This document shows positions 21,730 to 33,556 of a stretch of 64,000 nt of DNA, piece by piece (positions within the stretch are counted from its first letter, which is position 1; every line of letters begins with the position of its first letter). Source of the stretch: Petunia secreta. Its lineage: Eukaryota; Streptophyta; Magnoliopsida; Solanales; Solanaceae. The stretch covers positions 3,844,001 to 3,908,000 of the forward strand of contig JARKIP010000042.1 of assembly GCA_029990175.1 (NCBI GenBank), read 5' to 3'. The translations under genes and the position numbers were made by a program. Below the pieces are notes generated by a model that ran no database searches, was not told the DNA's origin, and saw only the letters and a list, made by a program, of their open reading frames with translations.

Positions 21730-23427
21730 ATGCGTAAAACAAGATCTCAGTCTGCAGAGTTGAAACCATTTGACCCAGAGATTGAGAGGACATTCCACGC
21801 CTTTAAAAGGGCGAATACTGTTGGCAATACACTTAGAAAAACAGAAACCAAAGATAATGAGATGGCTGAAGATTTGGCACTTAATGCTTTTGCTCAGCCT
21901 GTGGTTGGAAACTTGGCTTCTGCTATTCGGCTTTCGGAATTTGACGCTGAAAGTTTTTACATCACCCAAACTATGGTCAGTCTGTTGTCCAACGCTGGAC
22001 TTTTTGCGGGTAAATTGACTGATGATCCTCAAAAGCATTTGAAAAAGTTCATGAGGGTGTGTGAAACTCAAAAGCATGCTCGAGTTCCGGTTGAGGTCGT
22101 GCGATTGATGTTATTCCCGTTTTCTTTGATGGATGATGCTATGTGACTGGTTTGATTCTATGCCAGTCAATTCTATCACTTCGTGGGATGAGTTGGTGAT
22201 CAAGTTCATGAAGAAATTTTTCCCACCAAACAAAACTGCGAAGTTGGTTGATGAGATACTCATGTTCAGGCAGACCCCGCTCGAGACTCTGATAGAAGCT
22301 TGGGAGAGGTTCAAGAGCTGCTTGCGAAAGTGTCCCCATCATGGAATTCCTGATCAGATGTTGGGACAAAGAATTTACATGGGCATGAGTGATCAAATCA
22401 AGGGCAATTTAGATGCAGCTGCTGGAGGAGCATTCTTGAGTAAAACATTTACTGAAGCAAAAGCTCTCCTCGATACCATGGCTCAAAATTCAGGCTGGTT
22501 GACTAGAGATGCATCTGCTGGTTCAGGCCCAAAGGTTTTTGCTGCTGGAATTGATAATGGGGTTGAAGAGCAAATGTCAAGGCTGCAGACTACGCTGGAT
22601 GTGGCTTTGAAACAATTTAATGAAAACATGCTGAAACCCGTTAACCAAGTGGACACACCTGATCCTGGTAATTTTGCTGACTCTGATTTATTGGGTTATA
22701 CTGAAGATGCCAATTTTCTGAATTATGGGCAGAGGCAGCAATACAATCAGCCGGCTCCAGTTAGACAGGCACAACAACCAGCTCCATACAATACTGCCAG
22801 ACAGCAGGGACAACAAGTTCCTTACCAGAGACAAGCAGCTTATAATAACCAGCAGGTAGTATTACCTACACAGCAAGCTAATGATATAGCTGACATTAAG
22901 AGTATGGTGCAGTCCATGGTGGGAGTACACAAGAAGCTGCAAGATCAAGTTACAGCCCATGACACTGCCATTAAGGGAATAGAGACACAGTTGGGACAAC
23001 TAGCCATTGCTCTGAACAATAGACCTCAGGGTACCTTGCCAGGAGACACAATGATAAATCCAAAGGACGCAAATCCTAACCAAGTGATGGCAGTTAGATT
23101 GAGGAATGGTAGAGATTTAGACAAAGAGCAAGAATTGGCTAAGGAAGAGGTGCCCAGTGTGCCAAAAGCTAACCCTGTGGATGTTCCAGCTGAAGTTGGT
23201 GACAAGGATGAAGCTGAAAAAGAGATTACACCTGACCTTGTGATTAAGCCAACTAAAAAGGTAAATGAAGAGGTAAGTGTAAAGGATAAGACATCACCTC
23301 CCCCTTACCCCCAAAGGCTCATAAAACAGCAAAAAGAGAGCCAGTACAAGAAATTCATTGATATGCTTAAATAATTACATGTTAACATTCCTTTACTTGA
23401 AGCAATTAGAGACCTGGTTATGCTAAA
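21730..23427 (+). pseudogene. gag of element B
   Basis: The ATG at 21730 (MRKTRSQ) lies just after an acceptor-like TTTCAG. The capsid region carries the retrotransposon gag signature (SITSWDELVIKFMKKFFPP, then LIEAWERFKSCLRKCPHHG). The C-terminal half is Gln-rich (22720-22880). A frameshift at about 22145 splits the capsid, TAA at 23372-23374 replaces a probable CAA (MLKQLHV in relatives), and a further shift lies near 23413. I do not see an intact zinc knuckle. Structural protein of the particle; this copy is disabled. Confidence 0.85.
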
Positions 23428-24411
23428 ATGCTGAAAGATCTTTTTTCTAGAAAGTTTGATTTTCAGGATTTGGCTACGGTCACTCTGACTCAAACTTGCA
23501 GTGCTGTGGTGACTAAGCCTGTGGCGCAAAAGCTGGCAGACCCAGGTAGTTTTACTATACCTTGCACGATTTGTAAGCACACTTTTGCTAGAGCCTTACT
23601 TGAGTTAGGAGCTAGTATAAATTTGATGCCTTTATCTATCTATAAAAAGCTTGGTATTGGCAGAGCTAGACCCACCTCTATGAGTCTTCAGCTAGCTGAT
23701 AGGAGTGTTAAGAGGCCTGGAGGGATTTTAGATGATGTTCTAGTGCAAGTAGATAAATTTGTGTTCCCTATAGACTTTGTAATTCTTGATTGTGCAGTTG
23801 ATGAAGATACCCCTATCATTTTAGGTAGGCCTTTCCTTGCTACAGGGAAGGCTATTATAGATTGTGAGGCAGGTGAGATGAAGATGAGGTTAAATGACGA
23901 GGAGGTGACCTTTAGTGTTCAAAAATCTATGAGGAGACCTAGTGAGTTTGCTAATTGTTCCATGGCTAATGTCTTAGAGGTAGACGAATTTGAGGATGAT
24001 GAGTCTGACTATCCTAATGACCTACTAGAAGCTTGTATTATGAATATGGACATCCCTGATGGCGAGGAATGGGATGAGACTATATTGGCCTTAGAAGGGC
24101 GCGGGTTTTGGCATAGAAAACCACGATTTGAGTCACTTGATTTGGCTAATAGGATAGCGCCACCCGCAAAACCATCTATAGAGGAGCCCCCTCAGTTTGA
24201 GCTCAAACCATTTCCCGAGCACCTGAAATATATTTTCCTGGGACCTAACTCTACTTTTCCTGTTATTATCTCATCTAGTTTGTCAGGTATGAAGGTAGAA
24301 AGGTTAATGCAAGTTTTGAAAGAGTGCAAGCAGGCGATTGGATGGACTATTGCTGACATCAAGGGAATAAGCTTTTTGCATGCACAAGATTCTATTGGAG
24401 GAGGGTGCTAA
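23428..24411 (+). pseudogene. Protease region of element B, catalytic Asp replaced
   Basis: The retropepsin-like region around 23570-23850 aligns with A3 (LADRS, VDFIILD, LGRPF blocks). Where A3 has DLGAS, element B has ELGAS (codon 23602-23604 GAG), so the catalytic aspartate is missing. The reading frame runs on through a linker of about 150 residues towards RT and ends by a frameshift near 24380. Confidence 0.8.
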
Positions 24412-26170
24412 ACCTTTAATAGAGCATCAAAGAAGGCTAGTCCCAAACATGAAAGAGGTAGTCAAGAAAGAAATAATAAAGTGGTTGGATGCAGGTATTA
24501 TCTTTGCAATTTCTGATAGTCAATGGGTAAGTCTGGTCAAGTGTGTGCCAAAGAAAGGTGGGATGACTGTGGTTAAAAATGAGAATAATGATCTAATCCC
24601 CACTAGAACTGTAACTGGCTGGCGAATTTGTATGGACTATAGGAAGTTGAATAAAGCTACTAGTAAAGATCACTTTCCCCTTCCTTTTATTGATCAGAGT
24701 CTTGACAGATTGGCAGGGAGGTCCCATTTTTGCTTTTTAGATGGTTATTCGTGGTATAACCAAATTCACATTGCCCTTGAGGACCAAGAGAAAACTACCT
24801 TCACATGTCCCTATGGCACCTTTGCTTTTCGAAGGATGTCCTTTGGTCTATGTAATACGCCTGCCACCTTCCAAAGGTGTATGATAGCTATCTTTACAGA
24901 CATGGTAGAGGATATTATGGAAGTATTTATGGATGACTTCTCTGTGGTAGGTAACTCTTTTGATAAATGTCTGACTAATCTTGAGAGAGTGTTGAAAAGG
25001 TGTATTGAAACTAATCTTGTACTTAACTGGGAGAAGTGTCATTTTATGGTACAAGAGGGGATAGTCTTAGGGCACCAAGTGTCAAGTAGAGGGATTGAGG
25101 TTGATAAAACCAAAGTAGAGGTAATTAAGGAGTTGCCTGAACCTACCTCGGTAAGGGCGATTCGTAGTTTTTTAGGCCATGCTGGCTTCTATAGGAGGTT
25201 CATTAAGGACTTCTCTAAAATTTCTCATCCCTTGTGTAAATTGCTTCAAAAGGATCACCCCTTTGTTTTTTCTGATGAGTGCAGGTTAGCTTTCAAGAAG
25301 CTAAAAGAGAGGTTGGTGTCAGCACCGATCATTGTAGCACCTAATTGGGAGGACCCCCTTGAGTTGATGTGTGACGCAAGTGACTATGCTATGGGTGCCG
25401 TGCTTGGGCAAAGAAAAGATAAAATAATGCACCCAGTCTACTATGCCATTCGCACACTGAATAGAGCACAATTGAATTACACCACTACTGAGAAGGAGAT
25501 GCTAGCTGTGGTATTCGCCTTTGACAAGTTCTGTTCTTACCTACTTGGTTCGAAGGTGGTGGTGCATACAGACCATGGTGCAATCCGGTACTTGGTGGAG
25601 AAAAAGGACTCTAAGCCCCATTTGATACGGTGGGTGTTGCTGCTACAAGAGTTTGATTTGGAGATCCGTGATCGTAAAGGTACTGAGAACCAGGTTGCAG
25701 ACCATTTGTCTAGACTTGAAGGAGCTGAGAATCGAGTTGAGGAAGGTGAGATTTGGGAAAATTTTCCAGATGAACAATTGCTGGCCACCACATTAGAAGA
25801 AATTCCATGGTACGTTGATATTGCAAATTATCTGGTAAGTGAAATAATTCCTCATGATTTTGACTCGGCGAAAAAGAAAAGGTTCTTGTATGAGTGTAGA
25901 TCTTATTTTTGGGATGAACCTTATTTGTTTAAGATATGTGTTGATAACATGATCCGGAGATGTGTCCCCGAGATAGAGGAATCTTCGATATTGCAGGCAT
26001 GTGATTCTTCACCTTATGGAGGACATTTTGGAGGGACCTGGACAGCTGCTAAGGTATTGGAGTGGGCTTCTTTTGGCCTACTTTGTTCAAGGATGCTAAT
26101 ATTTGGGTCCGGGCTTGTGATGACTGCCAGAGGACCGACAATATCTCTCGTCGTCATGGGATGCCTATGA
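24380..26170 (+). pseudogene. RT and RNase H of element B
   Basis: Open for 596 codons. The RT entry motif (MKEVVKKEIIKWLDAGII) is followed by the palm FMDD box at 24926-24937, where most relatives have YMDD. RNase H carries CDASDYAMGAVLG, TTTEKEMLAVV, VHTDHGAIRYL and ADHLSRL. It then enters the integrase zinc domain and shifts frame near 26065. The start is set by the frameshift, not by a real initiation codon; the domain would be made as part of a gag-pol polyprotein. Confidence 0.88.
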
Positions 26171-27090
26171 AACCAATCTTAGAGGTTGAGGTATTTGACG
26201 TGTGGGGGATAGATTTCATGGGTCCATTTGTTAGCTCCTATGGGAACAAGTACATACTTGTAGCAGTAGATTACGTCTCCAAGTGGGTCGAGGCTATTGC
26301 TCTCCCCACTAATGATGCCAAGGGAGTTACTCAGTTCCTTAAAAGGAACATATTCTCTAGATTTGGTACTCCTCGGGCTATCATTAGAGATGGGGGAAGT
26401 CATTTTTGCAACCAAGTGTTCAAGAGGTTACTGGAGAAGTATGGAGTTCATCATAAAGTTGCCACACCTTACCACCCGCAGACCAGTAGGCAGGTTGAGG
26501 TCTCGAATAGAGAGATTAAAAGTGTGCTTCAAAAGACTGTAAATGCGACCAGGACTGATTGGGAAAGGAAGCTGGATGACGCTTTATGGGCGTACAGAAC
26601 TGCTTATAAGACGCCTATAGGCATGACTCCCTACAAGATGGTGTTTGGGAAGGCATGTCACTTGCCTGTGGAGTTAGAGCATAGAGCTCTGTGGGCTCTT
26701 AGGAGAGTAAGTTTGGATTATGATTCTGCAGCATCTGGAAGGATCAATGAGTTGCATGAACTTGAAGAGAGACCCTTTCAAGCCTATGAGAGTGCGAGAT
26801 TATACAAAGAGAGGATGAAAAACATGCATGACAAAAAGATAATAGATAGGAGCTTTGAACCGGGCGAACAGGTATTGCTATATAATTCTAGACTTCGTTT
26901 GTTCCCTGGTAAGCTCAAGTTGAGGTGGTCTGGACCATTTAAAGTTGTACAAGTAGCACCTCATGGAGCTGTGGAAGTGGAGACTGAGGATAGTTCAAGA
27001 CGATTTAAGGTGAATTGGCAAAGGTTGAAAAGCTATTATGGAATGGAAGAGGAGGTCAAGGTGATCTCTGTCTTGTATTTTCACGAGTGA
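26062..27090 (+). pseudogene. Integrase of element B
   Basis: Open for 342 codons. It has the end of the zinc domain (CDDCQRT), catalytic core with Asp (WGIDFMGPF), Asp (IIRDGGSHF) and Glu (QVEVSNRE), and a GPF-type C-terminal module (WSGPFKVVQVAPHGAVEV). It lacks its own start because it is out of frame with the RT reading frame after the shift near 26065. In itself the integrase domain looks intact. Confidence 0.87.
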
Positions 27091-29531
27091 TTGAAGCTTG
27101 CATAATGCCGTGCCACGACTATAACTAAGGCGCTTCATGGGAGGCAACCCATGTTTTATCGCTTTCTATAGTTAGTTAGTCCATGTTTTTATTTTTTATT
27201 TTGAAAAAAAAAGTATTAGAACAAAAAAATTTGATTGTTGTGAGTATTGATGTGTCGAATAGTGTGTTTACACAGGTGATGGAGGGCCAATACATGAGAT
27301 GAATGAGAAGTGGGTGAGCAAAACTTTAATGGAAGAAAAATTTTGCACCAGAAAAATGACATTTTGGAAGTTTCAGGAAAAGTTACCAGGTGAAAAACCC
27401 TCCCATGCGTTGCATGGAGGGCTGTTTTAGCTGATTGGATTTGAAATCTTCTTTAATTTCGATCAGTGCCAGTTGGTATAGCATGCATGGGTGTTTCATT
27501 TATTTTTGACAGCAAAAAATCCCAAACAGCAGCTGAGGCCTCGCGCCAACTGCTGTGTCAACTAAAGTTCTGAAATTGAGCAAAAAAGGAGGCGAAACAC
27601 TCGCTCATGCGACGCGCGGAAGGCTGTTTCGAATTAATTCAAAATAGCACAGGTCGTCCAGTGTCAAAAATCAAAAGCATCCATCAGTGTTTCAAATTTT
27701 AGGTAAGTATTCTTCTTTGAATTAAACACACCACACACTTCACAAAATCTCATAACACAAAACACAAAACAGAGCAACAACGCTCCCTGCCTCTTCCGCC
27801 TTTCCTCTTCTCTCTTGATCGAATACTCAGTGTTACCAGGTATGCTTCTCGTCCCCTTTTCTTTCTCTCACTTTCTCTCCTTTGTATTCTCTCATTACAA
27901 TGTGTTTTTCCCCGTCCTTTTTCCCTTAGTTTAAACTATAAGTTCATATGATTACTATGGGTTTGTGGTGAATTTATATATTGATTTAACTGGTATTTGT
28001 GAGTGGGAGTGTGGTGATACACTAATTTTGATAGGAATAGAAAGCTCCCGGAGTTGGGAGGTGGAATCACAAACAAATTGCACATGTACATGTTATACAT
28101 CACAGAGCACGCAGGGTGTTTGACAAAATGCCCCAATGAGCTTTTTGTGAATTCGGCCAAGTCTGAGTAACCGATTCAACCACGGGGCATATGTTGAATA
28201 CATTAGGATTAAAATTTGAAGTTTGTGGGCTTCGTAGGAGCATCTAGCCTCGTGGGATTATTTAAGGCAAGTTTTTTTTTTTCAAATGACTACACTTCTT
28301 TGGGATACTTGCTATGTGCACATCGTTTGATTTTCCCATGAACGCAACTGTTTGATATGCTGGTTGTGGCTTTTATTTTTTTTTTCGTTGTTGCTATGGC
28401 TTCAATTCTAGTATGGGGTGCTTGCATCCCATTTGAGCACACTAGCCTATTTAAATAAGTTTGTTTGCTTGAAAAAGAAATTGCGCGCTAGTGAGGGAAG
28501 TCTGAGTACCTCATTTACCACACCTGATTAGTTACTTGAGTGCATTGAGGACATTGCACAATTTTAAGTGTGGGGTGGGGTATCTTTATTTGTAGCTGTA
28601 TTTTTACTGCTTTAGTTTTTTTTTGTTTTGCTTAGATTAGTGGCTTAATTTTTTTGTAGAGAAGGGCCTGATTCCTAGCATTAACTCAAGCGCGCTTGAC
28701 TAAGTCTAGGGTGTCCACTATGCAATTATTGAGCACTTTGTTTTCCCCTATGTATGTTGGTAGTGTAAAGATGACCTTTGATTAGCAAAGATGAAGAGAG
28801 TGAGCTTAAGATAAAATCTTAGAGGTAAGTGAGCAAAAATGATTTAAAACAACCATTAGAGAGTCTATGAAAGGGTATGAAGCAAGGGGGTAGATGAAAA
28901 AGAAAGAAAAAAAAATATAGAAAGAAATTGTTCAAAGAAAGAAAAAGTAGAGATGAACAAAGGATGGGGGTAATGTTCCTATGCGCGGTTAAGGGTGAAT
29001 ACAAAAGCCTCGAGTATGAACACGCCAAAGGCACCCTAGTGAGGTTGAATTTCTAGGTCCCCAATCATCCAAATATTGTGAAATGTATGAATAATACCCC
29101 ATTGTTGACCCTTGAGGCTTGAGGTGGAAGTTGTAATTTGAGCGTGTGATTATGAGTAAAAATATGTTGAATTGAGCGAACTCTTTATACACTTGCCGCT
29201 TAGGTCCACTGTTTCATTATTGAAATTATAGGGGGGGAACGAGCTCACACACACTGTGGACCCTTGAATGTATGGTACTTGCGCAAGAGTTAAGCTAGTG
29301 CATCAATCTTGTTCTCAAATGTGCTTGATGGTTTGTGATCTTGATATTGTTGAGGGCTTTAGCATTTTGAGTTAGACTAAGGTATGTGAAAGAAAAACTC
29401 TTGTGTATTGAGCATGAATGAAGCCTGGTGTGTGCTAATATCGTTTGGAGTCTTGTATTAGTGGTTGATTTGTCCAAGTGGGTTGTGAGTTAGATTGCTC
29501 GAGGACGAGCAAAAGTCTAAGTGTGGGGTGT
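27091..29531 (+). other. 3' untranslated region of element B
   Basis: 2.4 kb without a supportable gene, where family A carries its accessory ORF. Visible are an LTR-like leader phrase near 27115, two GCGC-rich patches (27535-27625), a T/C-rich stretch near 27845-27925, the PPT-like motif at 28544-28580, an A-rich purine stretch near 28880-28935, the hairpin at 29495-29512 and the polypurine tract at 29519-29531. Confidence 0.65.
29495..29531 (+). promoter_or_regulatory. Hairpin plus polypurine tract of element B
   Basis: TTGCTCG-AGGA-CGAGCAA at 29495-29512 forms a perfect 7-bp stem. The tract AAGTGTGGGGTGT at 29519-29531 abuts the 3' LTR. Almost identical to family A although the LTRs themselves are unrelated. 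Confidence 0.75.
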
Positions 29532-30758
29532 TGATGCGGTGCATAATATGTATATTTTGGCATTTATTTCTCACTACTTTTGACTTGATTTTGTGTGATT
29601 TACATTCCTACGATGATTAAAGTGAGTTAATTTATTAAATTGATGTGTTTGGATGATGTAGGAATGAATTGGAGCAAAACAAGACTCAATTTAGATGAAA
29701 AAGGGTGAAGCTACAGTTGAAACACCCGTGCATACTTTGCAGGAAGTGTTTTACCTGGGAGAGGCAGCTGACACAGCCATCGGCGCGGGGCGCCAACCAG
29801 TGTTTCGGCTGGGATGTTTTCCCATCCGATTTTGGAGAAGCCAGAAACGAATTTTACCTATCCTATTCCATATAAAAGACCGAAAAAGACATCTTGGAGG
29901 GAATCTTTAGACTCTTGGAGGCAAGGAACACATAAGGAGGCGTGGGATTAAAGACTTGAAGATTGAGAGTTCTTCCTTCCATTATTTCTTCTCCTTTGTA
30001 ATTTATTCATTCATGATTATTCTTGATTTGTTCTTGATGACCATGAGTGGCTAAATTACCCATTCTAGGGTTGATTGAACCACTCCAATACTATGTGAAT
30101 TGATTAATTGATTTTGATGAATGAAACTTGAATATTCTTCCTATCTAAGTATTTACGTTTTATTTGCTTATTGATTGGAAGGGCCCCCAATTGATCGTCC
30201 CCTTTATCCTTGTGCGTTTAGGAATAAATTCACGAATTAGGGTTAAATGCTTAGCAATATTTCAACCTAAAACCAAGGAATTACTTAAGTTGTCAATAGG
30301 GTGAGTTGTGACCACCGAGCCCGATTGTGAACCATACTTGTAGTCCTAATCATCTTCATTAATTAATTAGAAGATTAGTTAGTGAAAGTCATAGCTAGTG
30401 CACGGAAGTGGTTAATTGTGAATTTGGAGCAAGTGTTCAATAGGAAGAACCAAGTTGAGTTCGTTGAATTATTAGTCAATCACATAGGTAGGAGTCGGTG
30501 TAAATCAATTCTAGGCTTTTGATATCCTTGCTTGATTACTTTTTATTATTTTGCTATTTACCTTATTATTATTTAATTTCTACTTTAAAACCATCATTAA
30601 AATATAAATTCTTGAAGTTGGTTGATTAGATAAATTAGTTAGATTAACGACTGAATTACAAGTGTTCTCTGTGGGATTCGACCTCGGGGCTTTAAATACC
30701 GAGCTATATTTGCCGCGACCGCTTAGTCCCTTTTATAGGGCGTAGTTGGGCATGATCA
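29532..30758 (+). repeat. 3' LTR of element B
   Basis: TGATGCGGTGC to GGGCATGATCA, 1227 bp, very similar to the 5' LTR. Followed by TSD ACTCA (30759-30763). Confidence 0.93.
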
Positions 30759-30919
30759 ACTCACCCACTTGCTTGCAGAGATAGGAAAAATAATACTAGC
30801 ATCCAGCCAGTTGATAATTTCTTTCTTCACCACCTCCTTCATAATTGGATTTAGCCTCCTCTGCTGCTCTGTAGATGGCTTATGATCTTCTTCCAAGAGA
30901 ATTTTGTGCATGCAGAAAG
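30759..30919 (-). pseudogene. pol of A2: RT N-terminal piece upstream of element B
   Basis: Encodes the RT entry region (MHKILLEEDHKPSTEQQRR to SKWVS). With the second ACTCA removed it joins the sequence ending at 20377, as shown by the uninterrupted A3 sequence near 56500-56660. It ends at the switch to plus-strand A4 near 30919. Confidence 0.85.
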
Positions 30920-32314
30920 AATGGAACGACCCCCTTGAGATGCTTGAGTCCACTTGCTTGACTTTGTTGTTAACCTTTGTGCATTAGTGCTTAATTTTCC
31001 ACAAGTTGCACTCTAAATGCTTAATTGAGAGTTGTTGATGGAGCCTTTTTGTGTGGATCGTGTGCAATGTGTGTGTGAGGCATATGCTTGTTTGCTCCAT
31101 GTTTGCATATTGATGTCTAGAACTTGCCCCGTGTGTGTGCAAAGCGAAATCCTAGGTTTGCTCTAGTCGGGAAATGATACAGGCCTTCTTTTGATTTGCC
31201 TACCCTTACATATACACCTTGCACTTGATTGTTGTGATTTCTTTGACCTTTTGTTGGCACCCACACCCCGAGCGTACCCACTTATTCTAAACTGTTCTCT
31301 TTTGGCCCTTTACTCCTTAAGCACTTTAATTGATAATGTGATATTATTGTGGAGTTGTGGTTGAATATTGGGAGGTTTTTGAGTGGAACCAATGAGGGGA
31401 ATACTTGAATGAATTATGTAGTAGTTTTTTATGAGCATTGGCAAGGTTGGAAAGTAATGAATAGAAAAAGAAACAAATGAAAAAAAAAACAAAGTTGAAT
31501 AGAAAAAATTGTGGAAAAAGAAATATAGAGAGAAGTATATTCATTCCTTGCTAGTGTGTGCTTAAGAGAAAAAGTTGCTACTTGTTGAGAAGGTGTGTGT
31601 GAAAGTTGTTGATTAGGTGGCTTTGAGGAGATTTGTGCTTAAATTAATTGTGATGTAATAAAGTGCTTAGGGAGGTAGTCACTATTACCCATATGTATCC
31701 TACCAGCCCCTTAGCCTACATTACAACTTTTTAAAGTCCTAGCTAATCCCGATTGGAGTGAGCTTACATTAGCGGAGTCCTACACTATGGGACAGCCTAT
31801 GGTACATTGTGTGTGAAATGTGAGACTTTCATGAGAGTGAGTGAATTCGTTCTATGTTATTGTCCCCGTTCTATTCATGATATTCATTGTGGTGTGTGAT
31901 ATTTGGGGGACACTCTCTTGCTTCATTTTGGTGAGGGCACATGGTTTGCATGAAGTAGGTGAAGTCGTGGCTTCTTGGTTGAGTAGATAGGTGTAATTTT
32001 GTGGGAGCATGGTTGCAATGGATTGAGTTTGTGCATTTGAGCTATCTTGGGGTGGTTGTTCTCATGTTTTTGAGTTTGTTAAATTGTGGCATATTGGTTG
32101 GACCCATAGTAGTCATGTGTGCATTTGTTCAATGATCGGTATCAACCATAGTCATAGGTAGACCTGTTCTACCTAGGTTGGGAAGTTAGTTGTGACTTGC
32201 TCGAGGGCGAGCAAAGGTTCAAGTGTGGGATGGTGTCCTACTAATTGTGCTTGAATTGAATTTTTGTGCTTAATTTGACATCTCACATTGGTCTTCTTGT
32301 TTGTTGTAGGCACC
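30920..32314 (+). other. 3' UTR plus intron remnant of A4
   Basis: Gene-free. It includes the conserved hairpin TTGCTCG-AGGG-CGAGCAA at 32197-32214 and the start of a polypurine tract that is not followed by an LTR. After about 32231 comes the last 80-odd bases of the accessory intron and its TTGTAG acceptor. Confidence 0.65.
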
Positions 32315-33556
32315 ATGGTTGTAACACCCCATAAACCAAGTTCTTCATCCGCCTCGGCCCCAAAGAAATAACTCCAAGCCGAGCCTTTTTCTAGCAAGGC
32401 AAAGGGCAAGGCACCAGCCAAGCCCAAGGCTAGAATCCCTAAAGACACGGTGCCTATACCAAGGCCCGGGGGCAAGACACGATGTGGTCTTACTTTTGTG
32501 AAGAAGGGTGAGTGCCAAGCTTGGTACAAGAGTGTGAAGCTTGCGGGATACATTCCTGAGCAAGCCATTGACAAGAGGAGAGTGATGCAAAAGTTTCGAG
32601 GGGTGGGTGATGCTATTCATGGCTTACATTGGGACTCGGTCTTTAAGAGTCCGGGGCATGCCAACCTCGACCTAGTACAGGAACTCTACGCCAATTGGGA
32701 GCCGGATGAGGCGTGGAAGGATGATGATATGGTTACTCTTCGGGGTGTGAAGGTGAGATTGGACCACACGGCGTTGAATGACTTCTTGGGGGTCGATTAC
32801 CCTGATTATGATGAGCTGAGAGACTTCATTAGGAAGCCTGATTATAAGGCTCTGCGGGATACATTATGTGGTGAGAGCTCCACTCATAGGTGGGAGCGAA
32901 GTGTGTCAGGAAGACACAAATTCATGTTCTTCTCGTAGTTTTTGAAAACAGCTCGAGTGTGGATGAGATTGATAAATGCACCCATCTTGCCTTCATCTCA
33001 TTATTTCAAGGTCACCAAGATTCGGGTGTGCATGGTTTACTTTTTCATGACCGAGAGGCCGGTTAACATCGGCTACTACATGTTGCGGTTGATGAGAGAG
33101 CAACGGGAGTCAAAGACATGTAGCCGTTTGTATTTTGGGAACATTCTTACCCGGTATATGGAGCAGGCTGGAGTCCCAGTGGATGGGATCAGGGATCACA
33201 TTGTCCCCGATATCGGGAAGCCTTTTGATATTGCCTCGGTAAAGGGTGTGACCACTACTGCACCAGTGAGACTGACGACTGACGAGTGGCGGGACACAGA
33301 CGCCAACTTGTCCGCACGTCACTACTTGATTATGGAGCACATGGCCCGACAGTTTGGCATGGATATGGCGGCTCTTGATCCCACCATGCCTTTATTGGAG
33401 TCCTCGAGACGCCTGCTGGGTATGACTCAGGCAGTAGAGATGCCCCGGAGGAGGATGAGAACACTGATTCAGACATTGTTGATCATGATCCGGACAGTGA
33501 GGCTGTGGAGACTGATGCTGAGGGAGGTGCCTCTGATGGGGAGGAGAAGGACTAGG
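32315..33556 (+). pseudogene. Accessory ORF of A4, decayed
   Basis: The ATG at 32315 is in the same GCACCATGG context as A1. It has a TAA near 32369 where A1 has TCA, an in-frame deletion in the Lys-Pro repeat, TAG at 32936-32938 where A1 has CAG, and a frameshift near 33445 that destroys the acidic tail. The domain between remains recognisable (VKLAGYIPEQAIDKRRVMQK to SSRRLLGM). Same family as 2434-11342. Confidence 0.82.

Larger units (their letters stand above)
20378..30758 (+). mobile_element. Athila-like LTR retrotransposon, element B, complete
   Basis: Length is 10381 bp, with 1226- and 1227-bp LTRs, tRNA-Asp primer site, gag, protease-RT-RNase H-integrase, a 2.4-kb 3' untranslated region, hairpin and polypurine tract. 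TSD ACTCA is perfect. LTRs differ by roughly a few percent by eye, so the insertion is not very recent. Gag-pol is nearly complete but has several frameshifts and a stop. There is no accessory ORF, unlike family A. Confidence 0.93.
14547..30919 (-). mobile_element. Athila-like copy A2, partial and inverted, interrupted by element B
   Basis: Minus-strand family A sequence: start of the accessory ORF (two copies through the tandem duplication), spacer, integrase, RNase H and RT. Element B (20378-30758) splits the RT. The sequence resumes at 30759 and ends at about 30919, where it joins A4 in the opposite orientation. No LTR belonging clearly to this strand, no gag and no protease are present. 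Confidence 0.82.
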
